A DNA stretch of 55,566 nucleotides from Lingula anatina (GCF_001039355.2 NW_019775663.1:178950-234515), one strand, 5' to 3'. Counted from the first letter of the stretch, positions 33,422 to 45,940 are shown. A program made the numbers and translations. Notes: generated from the letters alone by a model not told the origin.

Positions 33422-34653
33422 TCAGTACTCGTCCTTCAAGTATTTCAGGGTCTTGATTATACCAGACGACTCAGCTATCATGAGATGGCCGTACTTGTTC
33501 ACACAGACATCCTGTGGGTTGTGAAGACCATCCGTCTCCGTCTGAAGATTGAGCCTGAAGTTACCGTCCTCGGTGAGAAGATGGATACGATTGTTCCGGT
33601 TGTCGCAGACGATGATATGGCCTACGGTGTCCACCGTTATGCCACAGGGGTGGAGAAACTGACCCAGGTCGGTCCCCATGCTGCCATATTGAAAGAGAAA
33701 GCGACCATGGGAGTCGAAGGCCTTTATACAATGGCCTTGCCAGTCGGAGACGATGATCTCGTTCCTGGGGCCGACCGCTATGTACTTGGGTGCTTCGAAG
33801 AGACGTTCCCCTTTTCGCGAGGGGATGGTGTGGATCAGGCGCCCTTCCTTGCTGTAGACGGCTACGGATTTGGTATGGTCGTCGGTGATGAGAAGCTCGT
33901 CTTTATGGTTGATGGCCATCCTCTGGGGCTCTTGGTGAAGCTCGTTAAGGCGAAAAGCACGGAGGAATTTCCCAAGAGGTGTGAACATCTTGCGCTGACC
34001 TGTGAAGTATTTGACCTCTTTGGAGCCACAGTCCAGAACGGCCATGTTTTTCCCTTTGGTGATGACGACATCGCGTGGGTTGTCCAGGCCTTGTTGGGGG
34101 CCTATCTCGAACTTGATATGACCCATCTTGTCGTACATCAACACCTTGTTCAGGTACCGATCAATAACAACGATCATATCCCCGACCACATCTATGGCGG
34201 TGGGGCGGCAATGATCTCTGTTGCTAGCCAAACCTTGAAAGGTACCGATGATGCGGCCCTTCTTGCGGTTCCCTGTTCGACCCGCCGTCCCAAGGCTGCT
34301 AACACGCCTGTTGTTATTCGGCAGCGTGGCAGACGCGTAGATATCGTAGCCCGACGTTCTGGCGGGCAAGGTTTCCGACTTGCCGCTCAGCACCTGGAGA
34401 TCCGGTTTGGAATTCATCGCGTTGAGCAGATCGGATGTGTCCCACGTGGAGGAGTTTGAAGAGCCCGCCGGGGAGATGTTACCGTTGGTGCGGTTACGGG
34501 AGTTTCTGGAAGTGACCACGTCGTCCAGGTTGATAGGAGACGAGGTACTGTTGGGGAAGGACGGTGGATCCAGGGCAGGCTCGCTGCTTTGGCTGACGTT
34601 GTTGACATTGGAGCCAGAACGGTGGATGTTCACGTGGACTTCTCCAAACCAGG
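33422..34653 (-). CDS. TRIM-NHL protein, exon 2 (linker and NHL beta-propeller)
   Basis: The exon starts after a strong acceptor (TTTCCCTTTCATTCCAG, AG at 34655-34654) and ends with TGA at 33422. It joins exon 1 (40875-40023) in phase 1, giving 694 residues in all. The first ~130 residues are a Ser/Asn/Thr-rich linker. The rest is a six-bladed NHL-type propeller: repeated units such as RPTAIDVVGDMIVVIDRYLN, LDNPRDVVITKGKNMAVLDC and HPCGITVDTVGHIIVCDNRN. In relatives such as TRIM2, TRIM3, TRIM71 and Brat this propeller binds RNA or protein partners. A filamin domain, present in TRIM2/3/71, is absent here, so the protein may belong to a shorter invertebrate branch. GC-rich, unlike the flanks. 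Confidence 0.88.
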
Positions 34654-34751
34654 CTGGAATGAAAGGGAAATTATTACATTTATTACAGGTATCAGAATAA
34701 TGTTTTCAGCATCTTGTTGATTTGATTAAATCTAAAATTTCTTTTTTTTTA

Positions 34752-34810
34752 TACAGGGTGGTCCATAAAAACGACCTTTTTTACTTTCCATCGTTATAGA
34801 CCTCCCTGTA
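34752..34810. mobile_element. 59-bp palindromic mini-element with TA ends (Tc1/mariner-like)
   Basis: TATACAGGGTGGTCCATAAA at the left is mirrored by an imperfect reverse complement ending CCTCCCTGTATA at the right, with a ~10-base centre. CAGGG...CCCTG bounded by TA is the form of Tc1/mariner-derived miniature elements. It lies about 100 bases from the acceptor of the NHL exon. Confidence 0.65.
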
Positions 34811-36644
34811 TAATGTATAAAGTGTTTTCAGTTCATTTGATCTGATACCACCCCAATAAGATTGTCACTTGTGTTTGAATGCACATTTATTTCTCGTCTT
34901 TTTTACCAAAGTTCTTCGAACCATGTAAGTACTATATTGTAACACATTAAATACAACGATAACATCGATGAAACGTAAAGATCACATCACACTTCTTTTC
35001 ACGAATTACAAAATACACCTTCATGTTACTCTAGACTGCTTAACAAGGCTTTTCTCCGTCAACTTTATTTGTAATCCTTTCACACACAAAACATCGCGTG
35101 CAAGAATGACATCCAATGACTTGTTAGATATTCTTACTGATATATCTCTAGGTGAAGTATTTTTTAATGTTATGCTCAGAGCCATTAAGATGAATATGTG
35201 TTTTATTTAACGCAAAATGCCAAATTCCTAAAGAATAAAAAAAATAGCATATCGGGTCAGTTAAGTGCTTGTTATTGATAGCGGGAGGGGGGCGGGGGAG
35301 TGACACACCCTGAATTTCAAAGGCTCATGGAAGGTCATGTTACCGTTTGTAAGACTCGGCAAAGAAGAGCTAGAACTCAGCAAAAGGGAGTAATGATCAG
35401 TGCTTAAAACTAGGGGTTAACTATAATGGAGAGATTGCATTGGATGGGAATTAGTTACCTGCTGGCATGGCGGGTGTGGGGGACATGGTAGTTCATATAT
35501 TTAAGAGTACATGAGGACAATTTACTATGAAATGTAGCTCACGGAATGGACAAATTGCTTGATTTTATCTCATTTTGAAGTAGAGGGAGAGGGGTGGAAG
35601 GGGTGTATTTGAAGTTAACGGGGTACGCACCCCCCCCCCCACCCCCGATTGAGTTCATTACCCTGAAACCCTTGGTGTCAATGTCAATGTGCGTACATTT
35701 GTATTCAAAACAGTCTATGGGCCGTGTCTAATTACAACCGAATTATGATGAGTCACACATATCGTCTCTATAGTTATTTCTAGGCATCAAACGCCTTTTA
35801 AAATCTGGGGTTATACGCAAAATGATAATTTTAATAGATGATGTAAACAACTGTAATGATTAAATGCTTTTTCGGTAGCAGTTTTACCAAAAGAATAACC
35901 GCAGTCAATTTTGCTTCCGAAAAAAAATGACGTAAACGGAAATGTCGCTCAACATCAAGATAATCCGCAACATGGGCCGGGTCGACAAAATTCAAAACCC
36001 AAACCAAGCATAAGAAATGTTTTACGGTCTGTTGTACCCTAATTAAAAGCATTCAGTGTTGCAAGTGGGCCGACAGCAACGCCTCAGCGCGAGTCATCGC
36101 ACCCAAGTCGTGAGAGATAACATGTTAATTTGTGAGCGCGTGAAGGGTATATAGCGGTGCAATGATTCTATCTTGGGTTGCGATGTTAATGGCATTTCTC
36201 ACACTACAAACCGTGACCGACATTTGGGGTTTGAGGATATATACATATGTATCCCACCGGATGTGTAGCAATCACTTTCAAATGGTGGTAAATTGTAAGT
36301 TTATTTATTTATTCGTCGTCGCTTCCTTCTAGACTCTGACTGGCCGCAGGCGTTAAGTAATTGATGGTGAATAAATGTGAAATTTAACTTTTTTTAAACT
36401 TAAAAGTTTAAAAGTCATTGAAAGTGACAGTAACAAACCAAGTTAAGGTAAAAATACAGTATATTTGGAAAATAAAAAAAACCACGGAGATGACTTGTAT
36501 ATGATTGACATTTATAACCTATCATCCTTCTCAAGTTACTTGTTAAACTTATGGATATTATAATCTTGGCTTCGTGAAAAAACATTTTATCAAAATAATT
36601 ATGGGGACAATTCAAACACAATTATTACAAAGCCTATGCTTTAT

Positions 36645-36735
36645 TTACCATGTTTTTTTTTAAATTTTTCTATTTAATTTTATTTTTATTTCTATTATTT
36701 TCATTTATTTATTTATATTTATTTATTTTTATTGT
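36645..36735. repeat. (TTTA)n-like AT-rich tract
   Basis: Degenerate TTTA/TTTTA run of about 90 bases in the TRIM-NHL intron. Confidence 0.7.
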
Positions 36736-38182
36736 AAATACTATACATAACAATTCCATTTCTGATGACAACATTTGGCCCTTGTTTACACTTTGCAGCA
36801 CAGCGTGTAAGAAAAACATTTACATTTAAAAAGGGTTATTATCCTGCCGCAATTATTAACCACCCTTCATCGGTGCACTTTCAAATGAAGGTCGGATTGG
36901 TGATATTAGTGTTTTCTGCAGTCAACACATTTTTCATTCGTATTTGTCAGTTGTTACGCATCCCGCCCAGTATATTAGTGCCAGGTACTATAATGATGAA
37001 CAAATTTACTGTTGCATAAATCTCGCTTTTTTATGCTGATTGCCCTATGCTGTGTGAATCTTTAAGTATGGCAGAGTTTTGCAGATATATGGCTTACAGA
37101 TTTACCGCATGAATTATAGTATGATCGAGCGAATGAATGAATGCAAAGATGAGTAAATTTGTAGCCCTATGTCAGCTTTTCAATGTGTAGAATCTTAATA
37201 CTGGCGTAGCTTACGTCAATTTGACCGGATTCAAAAGCAAACTATCGGATCCATAGTCCACAACAACGACGTGAAGACCGTTCAGCTCTCTAGCCAGACA
37301 TTTTCTCTTTTAAATGTCACCTAGAAGTCATAGGAACAGCTTTGTTTTGATTTATTTCTAAGAGGTCATTTCTTTAATCTAGTTGTTTTAAGAAATAATG
37401 GAGCATTTTCAACTTTTCATTTTCTGTAGTGTTTTATATTATGTTTGGACACATCACCCCTTTTACGCCTGCCATTTCGGTTGACTCGCCACGGATGACG
37501 TCACACACAAATCATGTAAATCTGATCCATAATTACAGCTCAATTATGATTACACCTATCATTATGCAATTATACCGTAGCAGTTATTTTGCGTCACTGA
37601 TACTAGATTTAGATTGTGCAAAGATTAGTGCAAAGGTCAAAATTAAGTGTACGTCGTGAGTCACGAAGTTTCAGAAAATGAAGGTAACAAGACATTTTCA
37701 AAAGGTACAAACACGTGAACGCGTGACAAGACGGGCAGTCTGAAGGAAGTTCGCCGCAGATCTTAAACGTTTATCTGCGGCAGCTGATAGTTTGTCCTAT
37801 AAATATCTACCAGCACTTATATAATAGCGACCTTTGATCTACAACCGCAAGGCACCACAGTCATGTCATGTTTTGTTTTCCTTTAAATGAGAGACGTCAA
37901 AAATAATATTTTGTTTCCATCTTTCGTAACTTCGAAAAATACTAACGCCGTTATAATCTTTTCGTTAAAAGTGTGTCTCAACATTTTAAGATGTAGAACA
38001 CGAGCTTAATGTGATTTATGAAAATGTCTGTGATGGCTAGAACAAGTCTTCGTTTGTCCTCATATTAACCCTTCGGTATTATAATGATCAGTCGTTCACC
38101 CCATTGACTAGCTTGTATGGGTGTACATTAAGTGACCTTAAACTAATGTATCTACATGGAAGTCCAAACCCATAGTAATATT

Positions 38183-38200
38183 TTCTCTCTCTATCTCTCT

Positions 38201-38234
<34 letters not shown>
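38183..38234. repeat. (CT)n(GT)n microsatellite
   Basis: Dinucleotide run in the TRIM-NHL intron, followed at 38302-38317 by a GA run. Confidence 0.9.
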
Positions 38235-38237
<3 letters not shown>

Positions 38238-38950
38238 AAAGCAGGCACTGGTCTTTGTGCATGAAATGTACGTAAAGCTGTGTATTGTTTTGTTGGTGTT
38301 TGAGAGAGAGAGAGAGGGGGAGGGGGGAAGCGAAAGATAGGGTGACGAGGAGGTGAGATTTGATGCAATACAGTATTTTATTTTCTAATCACTTGATTAA
38401 CCGCAAAAATCTAACATGAACAGTTTCCTTAGCAACTGACATGACAAATGAAATGCCAACTAAGTGTCACAGGATATTAATTACATGCATGTTTCCCTCT
38501 AAGAATCCCGTTGTCTGGGGTGACTTGAAGTTAGACATGAAGTACACGTCATCTGTCATTGTGAAATCTGATTTTTTTGTAAATTTCGGTCACACTTTAG
38601 CATATATGTGCACCTCAGCACGCGTACTCGCTTAAGTAAACAACGTGTAAAAAAATATATTTATAAATTTCTATCCACGACCAAAATGTCATTTCATTGT
38701 GGCTTCCTATGCTTTTTCACCTATTTATGCAATTTCTAAAATTCCTTCTTTATTTCTAGCACTTGGTGGTGACAATGAAAAGCAAATAACGATTCTAATG
38801 TGACTTGTCTATGCGCACTATGTATTTCTTCACATGAACAATACTTTAACAATATCACTAGCTTCCCAACTTAAACATAACACTGCCCAAACGTACTGGT
38901 AACTGTCTGAAGATACTGGGGCTGCATCTCATTAAGTGGTTTGTACTGAA

Positions 38951-38993
38951 ATGACGATGATGATGATGATGATGACGATGACGATGATGATGT
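38951..38993. repeat. (GAT/GAC)n trinucleotide repeat
   Basis: About 13 GAT/GAC triplets in the TRIM-NHL intron. Confidence 0.9.
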
Positions 38994-39555
38994 AGACACT
39001 ATTTAAATGAAACTTGGACATAATAACGAATGGCCAAGAATGAAATAATCTAGCATGATATTTAAATACACAGATTATATTTTCCCATTCACCCATTCAG
39101 ATTCTTATTTAAATTTTTGCTTTTAGTGGACTAAACTAAACTACTGTTTATGCAGCAGACTACGCCATTAAGAACACCTAATGGCCATGTCTTGTCTGGC
39201 CTCTTCATCAGCTTTATTTAGAAGTCTCATTTAAGATAATACTCACGTAACTAATGGCTATTACGCGATAACAGGATCTCTGTTCAGCTTGTACGAGCGA
39301 TATCTCACCCGCTGACGGTGACGCATAGAGAAAATTGACTGAGATGTCCATGCTAATTTTTAAATGTAAATCTTGGAATGTTATCTCAGTTAATTATGCA
39401 GTTGTATATTTATCATATTCTTATTAGGACAGGTTTAATATTGTGAAACCTCTGACGTCGAGTTAAATTACATTTTTGTCAAATTCAGAGTTTCATCTTT
39501 TGATGATCTCTCCTTTAGAAAAAGAAGCATCTTTCGACAAAAACGCATTTTTTTT

Positions 39556-39556
<1 letters not shown>

Positions 39557-39587
<31 letters not shown>
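39557..39587. repeat. (TTTA)n microsatellite
   Basis: Seven to eight TTTA units in the TRIM-NHL intron. Confidence 0.9.
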
Positions 39588-39589
<2 letters not shown>

Positions 39590-39820
39590 ATTTGTCATTT
39601 AAGAAGGTTGGTAAACCCTTTTTGTTGATTTGTGTCAAAGATGACAGTTTGTTTACCAATTTTAATACCGTCATCAACCCCAACACCAACAGCAATAACT
39701 TTATAGAATCATATCTGCCAAACATTCATTATTTTAAACGTTATATAATTCAGTGCGTTTGACCCCCCCCCCTCCCCTTGCTTAGAACTATAGTTATACA
39801 AAGCTATGCTTACACAGAAG

Positions 39821-39991
39821 CAGGGTCGGATCCAGAGCTATTTTCTGACAGTCTTCCCAATTATCTTTGTTGATCCATCCTCCAAATAAATTTGACGGTC
39901 TTCGAACAGAAAAATTAGATACCTGTTAATGTAAACTTGAAAATCTGACCGTATTCTGGAAGACCCAGAAGACGGCCTAAATCCGCCCCTG
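39821..39991. mobile_element. MITE family 2 (CAGGGGCGGATC type), copy 1, 171 bp
   Basis: The left end is CAGGGTCGGATCC, the right end AAATCCGCCCCTG, and both are flanked by CAGAAG (39815-39820 and 39992-39997). CAGGGGCGGATC-type ends are widespread among animal hAT-like miniature elements (general knowledge). Its right edge is ~31 bases from the GTAAGA donor of TRIM-NHL exon 1, so the open frame that runs past the donor into it (to 39838) is not protein. Confidence 0.8.
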
Positions 39992-40022
39992 CAGAAGTAA
40001 AAAAAGGCAATCAGTTTCTTAC

Positions 40023-40875
40023 CTGGAATATCGATATTATCAATGGCCTCCCCTGTGATGAAGGTCAGGGGGTTGTCACAGGGAAAGTCCAGGGAGTTAT
40101 TGTCCAGCGTGTCCAGCGTCTGCTGAAGCTGCGTCCCCAAGTTAACTATGGTTATATCCTCCGTGTTTTGTGTGTCTTCTTTGATCAGCTTGGAATATTC
40201 CAAGTAGCGACCTTTCAGGGACGCCAGAGTCATTCTCGCCATGATTTTCTCTTCCGTCATCTCGGAGTCGCTGAGTTCTTTGGTTATCGTCTCGCAGTAA
40301 TTGTTCACTGCTGTTTTCAGTTCTTCGGCGCGTGCTTGCACTTCGTTTTTGATGTCATCTATGGCTTTGTCGTACTTGTCGAGGGCGTCACACAGGTCTT
40401 CGGCTTCGGTGACTTTGCTTTTTAGAGTTTTCAACTGGTTTGAGATCCGCTCGCGGAAATCGACCGCCACTTCTCGTAACTGGGCAACTCGGTGCCCCTT
40501 ATGAGCTGGCATCTTGCAGGAGACGCAGAGAGGAACCTCGCACATTTTACAATACAGCGTGAACGCCTTGTCGTGGACGCGGCAGTGTCCTCCCATGATG
40601 TCAGCGTTTTCGATTTCGGGTTCGATCACAGGTTTATCCTTAAGTGCCAAAATATTAGTGGTGAGCGTCTCGAGACCTCCCGCGGGTGTTTTCAACTCCT
40701 CATCACAAGTGGGGCAGTGAAAGTACCCGTGTCTCTTCGCCTTGTGGTGGTCAACCCACACCGAGAGACAATGCAAGCAGAATGTGTGTCCACACCGGAG
40801 AATCTTGGGCTGTCTGAAGAATTCCGTGCAAAGTCGACAATGTAGATCTTCTGACGTCATTAAAACCGATGCCAT
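40023..40875 (-). CDS. TRIM-NHL protein, exon 1 (RING, B-box, coiled coil)
   Basis: The start is the first ATG (40875), after an in-frame TGA a few codons upstream; the ORF can be drawn to 40899 only by using TTG. The donor is CCAG|GTAAGA at 40022. Residues 13-56 are a C3HC4 RING finger (C13, C16, C28, H30, C33, C36, C53, C56), so E3 ubiquitin ligase activity is expected. Residues about 97-135 are a B-box 2 (CRVHDKAFTLYCKMCEVPLC then CVSCKMPAHKGHRV). About 140-240 is a coiled coil for dimer formation. The exon ends in phase 1 with IDNIDIP and continues into the NHL exon at 34653. Cytosolic. The region just upstream (about 41010-41150) is richer in CpG and may be the promoter, but no TATA box is seen. 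Confidence 0.88.
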
Positions 40876-42155
40876 CTCTGCGCTGTGATGAATCTCCAAT
40901 ATAAATCAAAGGATTTTAGAGTGTTTGCTATGTTCTTGTTATCATGAATTCCTAAGTCAGGCTCAATTTGAGTGATTCTATCTTCCCTTAGTGAAAGTTA
41001 TATATGTGCCAGAAATCCTGCATGCGTGATAAGCAGCGCCTAGGTGTTATAGCTCGTTAAGCGTGCTCCCTTAAATATGGGGGACGACGGCGGAAAATCT
41101 TAACCGCAATGCGTAGGCGCATGTGCAGGTGTAAAAATAGCACTTCCCTGGTAGAAGATACAATTATAATTTGTTAATTTCATTTCCTTGATATGTCTCG
41201 ATTATTACTCATATGACTGAATGTCTCCTGGTGGATATTTTTGTTATATGAACCCTTGGAAGTGTCTGTTGCATAAAAAGATGATAATAGCAGTGGATAG
41301 ATCTGATACACGAAAAGAAATGATATTTGCATGAAATTAGCCAGAACAAAGAGGTAAATGGGATACAATTCCAAAGTCAGAAATAAATGAAATATATTAA
41401 CTTAATCAATGAAAAGTTACACAGAAAAATATAAAAAGTGCAAAAAAATGGAATAAACCAAAATAAAATCATATCAAATAGAAGACAATAAAAGAGTTTG
41501 AAGTTTTTTATTCCTATTTTTATGTTTATGTTAATTTCATTTTATTTATTTATTTATTTATTTTGCGATTATGACGTGATTTATTCATCTCTGCAGTGTA
41601 TTAGTTACTCTTCTCGGTACAGCGCGCGGTCCCCGGTAGTTAACAATTTTTTGCCATAGCAGTAAACAAACCAGTGGTGAATTCATTTATTTAGTACATT
41701 CAGTTACATGTGCCAATAAAGACCCTGAACTTGGCACCATCCATATAATAAAAATGTAAAATGTGGATCACATCTCCTCTCCCCGCGAAACGGACATGGC
41801 CCTCGCTCATTAAAAATGTGCAAAATCTTCCACAGCAGACAAAAATAAATCATGGTCGTATCGCTACGTCTTCACCCAGGTGAGCATACGACTTAATCAA
41901 CAAGTCACATCCTGCATTGCTAGCTCCCCTCTTAACTCGAATGCCATTTCGTTTGTGATGCAAATCGCTGGCTGAATCTCAAAAATACTTGGTCTGTGCC
42001 TGCGACAGTTTTATAGCCACCATACAGGCCATTTTGAATACTCTCCGAGTGCTAAATGACATCAACAAATATGGCTGTGCGTTTTAAATAGTGTACTTAG
42101 TTAATTATCTCTTAGTCTTGTTTCTTTGTTTGTATATTTGTTCGTTTTTATCTAC

Positions 42156-42157
<2 letters not shown>

Positions 42158-42199
<42 letters not shown>
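42158..42199. repeat. (GT)n microsatellite
   Basis: About 21 GT units. Confidence 0.95.
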
Positions 42200-42205
<6 letters not shown>

Positions 42206-42598
42206 CTTATTTAACTATGTTGCTATATACATTTAAAATATATTACATAAGCGGGAACTCACCCAGGTCTTTTGAACGCAAAAAATACGGATCTAGGGGG
42301 TCTTTCTGGGAAAAGTGACCAGGGAGACATGATATAGAAAACTTGATGATATTTTAAACATTTGTAGCGGATTTGAAAATCGTGTTGACACAGTTTCCAT
42401 TCGTGGTTTTACTCAGAAAGCTGCATGGTAAGAAGACCCGGCCGGCTTCGTGGTACTCAGGTGCAGTTCCAATAATTCGGTAGAATGTTTTTATTTTTCA
42501 TGATAAATGTTCTTTTTTATCAAACTATTGAAGGTTTAGTCTGCAAAAGGCCAAAATATATAAGTATGACAAGTGTCTCAGCTCCCCCCCCCCCCAAA

Positions 42599-42627
42599 TA
42601 CACACACACACACACACACACACACAC
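42599..42627. repeat. (CA)n microsatellite
   Basis: About 14 CA units, preceded by a C run. Confidence 0.95.
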
Positions 42628-43236
42628 CTGAAATTACGTATTTTCATGAGAGAGACAATAAAGAACTTAATTGAGCTCAAATCCAGACCAAACCCGAGCT
42701 TTAGTCCAATTTAAGTAACATATCAAATAATCACATTGATAAAAGGTAATTTTCTGTATTAGATGACCCTATCAATATTCATAATAATATGGCGGGGAGA
42801 CCATTGTTGCCATTACGGACAATTATTATAATTCTCTTAAAAGGATTTTGTACATCAAATAAGAAAGTAACTTAATAATGTGGAAGTTTAAAAATACTGA
42901 TAGCCTTACTTCAGTGGGCAGGGGTTTGTTTATAAAGACAATAAAATAAAGTGTGCCTATATACTGCACATTGTAATAATAATAATCACACATTGGTGAA
43001 GTCGGGGTTTGATGGTGGGGGGGGGGGGGGGCTTTACTTGGCAAATATAAAATAGGACCTCGAAGACATGGGCAGTTTTTCCACATATGTATGGGGAGGG
43101 GGGATTGCTTGATTTTGTTTTGTTTCGAAAGTTACAATATCATTTGTGTGGGAGAAGAGAGAAATGCGTGTGTGAGGGGAGGTTAGGCGTATCCCACTGT
43201 GCTTCCCCTCTACATTCTCCATTACAATATCAATAT

Positions 43237-43259
43237 GAGAGAGAGAGAGAGAGAGAGAA
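43237..43259. repeat. (GA)n microsatellite
   Basis: About 11 GA units. Confidence 0.9.
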
Positions 43260-44217
43260 GGGAAAGTACAAATAGAATACCTAATTCCGTACAATATAAG
43301 ATTTTCTATTATATCAAACATTAACGATGCTGAGAGTATTACTACAGATGTTGAGCAGGATAAAAGCTGCTCACAGCGCCGTGTCGTCACAGCCCGCTGC
43401 CAGTAGCTGACATTGTAATAAAAAATCTATATCATGTATGCATATCTTATATGCTTTGACAGATACAGGAATTTTTATGTGAAATCATGTGGTTTTATGA
43501 TGTTGTAAACGCCCAGATGGCCATACGTTTTACACACGTGTAACTGCAATAAGTTAATAAATAAATAATTGTAGTTAGCTTCTGTAATGAAAAGGAATGT
43601 GCGAAGGGAGATATACGTCAAATGTTAATTTCTTTTCAACACCTGTTGCTATAAAAGAACCACCAGATTGAAGTGTCGGGTCATCTTTTGGTAGTCAGTA
43701 ATTTTAATTTAAAAATCCATTAAGCTGCGATTAACGAGTATCCACGCTGGTGCCAACATTTCCTCATGCTAAAATATCAATGACATACCAAACCCGTTAC
43801 TGTATGGTTCATTACGTAACGAACTACACTAAGATGGCAGTTTCCTTTTCTTGTAAGACATAAAGTACATCAGATTAGTCACAATTAGTGTATTGTGCCA
43901 CAAGCGTCGGTCAAATCATTCAGTTTGTTACCGGTAGGCCTACCGTCATCAGGGATGGGGTCGACATTCAATTCTTTTCCCCCTGTTTGTTTATCAGTTA
44001 TATTATTTCACTTTCTTAATATGCAAATCATATGCAAAGTATGTGTAATAGAACCGTTCTTAACATCATTACAGAAAATGCCTGGTGTTAAATAAAATAA
44101 CGAGGCGATATTGTTTTTGTTTGTGTAGCTGCAACTTATCAAAGACGAAAGTTAACTTTTCCTTGGAAGTGATGAAAAATTGACGAAATGTAGGCAAAAC
44201 AAGTGAGAAGTGTCATT

Positions 44218-44221
<4 letters not shown>

Positions 44222-44251
<30 letters not shown>
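44222..44251. repeat. (CT)n microsatellite
   Basis: About 14 CT units. Confidence 0.9.
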
Positions 44252-44254
<3 letters not shown>

Positions 44255-44924
44255 TTTTGTGTGTGCGTACATAAAAACACACATACGCACTTAAGCAAAG
44301 CACAGATGCCAAAAAACAATCCATATCAAAATTACCATTTTTATTCACATAGCTCTGAAAAAAGGTGTATTTCTAGCTTCCAGGACGCATATTTAACCAA
44401 AGTTAACTGGTCCCTAGACAGAATAGATAAACCTTCTAGACAAATAGCAAAGACAGGACTTACGTCACTGACAGGTACCAATACTTGACCTATATTGGGA
44501 CTGTGTAACAGGTGTCAACTATATTTTTTCAGTGGGATGATATTTCCATATATAGTACTTTTGGTTGATTAATGATAGGGTATATAATAGGGCGAAGGTA
44601 AGGGCGGCTAAATGAATTTGATATTATAACGCATGAATTGATTTAGATTTTGGATAACTACTGTACTTTGATAATTTTTGTAACTAGGCCCACATGTGGA
44701 AAATACGTAAAAGGGTAGAAATTTAATTTAAAAATGTTCGACAAATATTTAGTGCAGCCTTCTGAATAATTCCTGCTGTGTATCCGCATAAATTTCGCCA
44801 AAAAATACGTAAAACGACATTTAACCAATTAACAAAAAGCGACAAAATAACGCATGATGCTCTGATTAATTTTTGTTGTTTTTCTAAAGAGCCAGGACTT
44901 TGACACTGTATATGGCCCTATATT

Positions 44925-45457
44925 GATCGCATACCGTGCTGGAGGTCATTAAGCTGCTGGCTACTCTCTTCCGCGTTTGCTTTGACGCTGGTGCTACTTG
45001 TTGTTTCCTCTTTTATTGAGATAGGATCACGAATTTTGATTTTAAAAAACCTACTGAATTACAAAATTTATGAGCATGCAAGGGGAGGGGGAGGGGGGAG
45101 CACTAAAATTGATAATAATAATTAGCGACTTGGTGGGTGTAACAGCAAAAATTGTGTGCTTAAAGTTGGACATACAATGACTTGGTGACACGGAATACCA
45201 TGCAATGTTCTGAAAAGTAATTGCCAAAAATATTGGGTCTAAACACATAGATAGAGCCCTATAGCCGCAATGCTCCTTGCTCTTTAGACTAACGTGGTTG
45301 GAAAAGGTGGTTGCTGGCAAAATGTTTTTCTGTTTGATAATTTTGTAAAATCGGATGAGCGGGAAACCGTAGATCTGGCCTTTTTCGTTGCCTTTATCCC
45401 AATCGTGCACATAAAATCTTTGTTTTAAGCCTTCATTTTCAAACAGAAATCCGTCGT
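44925..45457 (-). CDS. two exon-like blocks of an unassigned gene
   Basis: Block 1 follows an acceptor-like ATATATAG at 45458 and is open to at least 45250. Its codons favour C or G in the third position; peptides include DDGFLFENEGLKQRFYVHDW and GFPLIRFYKIIKQKNILPAT. Block 2 (about 45021-44937) reads EETTSSTSVKANAEESSQQL, then NDLQH, before a GTATGC donor-like word; it is Ser/Thr/Glu-rich. The two are on the same strand and in plausible order, but the borders between them are not resolved and I recognise no family. It could be a transposon remnant. Confidence 0.25.
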
Positions 45458-45872
45458 CTATATATATTGAGCATATACGCAAAACGCTGTTTTTGACTTT
45501 TGAAAATGGAGAAATTTTGCTCTAGAGTCGCGGCAAATAAAGTACTCATAGTTCCAAAGAGATGCTAAAAAAAACACATTCAGTAAAACAAAAACAAAAT
45601 TTAAAAAGTTACTTTTGAACAGCTGTACTTTCCATACAGTATATATATGCGTAGAGAGCAAACTTACTAGCGTGCTTACTAGGGGTGTGCATTCTTATAC
45701 TTTGAGTGGGATGAGGAAGTTTATAACAGCAAAAAGTTTAATGTATTTGAAATTGGACATTCGTTTGACTGCGGACCTCCTCCTGGCGTTAAGTATAGAA
45801 TACAGAAAAGCTGGTGATTATACGAGTACGTTGGAAACAAGAGGAGGTGTGTCATTCAGTTAAGCTGATTGC

Positions 45873-45940
45873 GCTCAGCGAGAGTCAACACAGAGTTGGA
45901 TCGATCCACATAGATCGATGGTGTCTTTGGGAACGGGGTC
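45873..45940. mobile_element. MITE family 1, partial right end (copy D)
   Basis: AGTTGGATCGATCC...TTTGGGAACGGGGTCTAAG aligns without gaps to the right end of copy C (AGTTAGGTCGATCT...CTGGGAATGGGGTCTAAG). The left part of the element is not recognisable, so this is a truncated or highly diverged copy. Confidence 0.55.

Larger units (their letters stand above)
34654..40022 (-). other. 5.4-kb intron of the TRIM-NHL gene
   Basis: Phase-1 intron, GTAAGA...CCAG. It contains a 59-bp palindromic element (34752-34810), several simple repeats, a perfect TGACGTCA at 37497-37504 next to homeodomain-type TAATTA/CAATTA words, and a 171-bp MITE (39821-39991) close to the donor. No filamin-coding exon was recognised in it. 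Confidence 0.75.
40900..44924. other. intergenic, upstream of the TRIM-NHL gene; microsatellite-rich
   Basis: Holds the likely TRIM-NHL promoter (a CpG-richer stretch at 41010-41150 with an NRF-1-like GGCGCATGTGCA), a (TTTA)n run near 41545-41566, and several dinucleotide repeats listed separately. A small plus-strand exon-like piece at 42367-42426, between TTTGTAG and GTAAGA, is open in two frames but has no partners. No gene is supported. Confidence 0.4.

Noticed and set aside
33419-34459. A 346-codon open frame on the plus strand opposite the NHL exon
   Set aside because: It is antisense to a clearly coding, GC-rich exon with NHL repeats; its composition is the mirror of that exon and it has no domain of its own.
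40876-40899. Upstream extension of the TRIM-NHL ORF by eight codons
   Set aside because: It would need a TTG start; the first ATG at 40875 is a better start and an in-frame stop lies just above.
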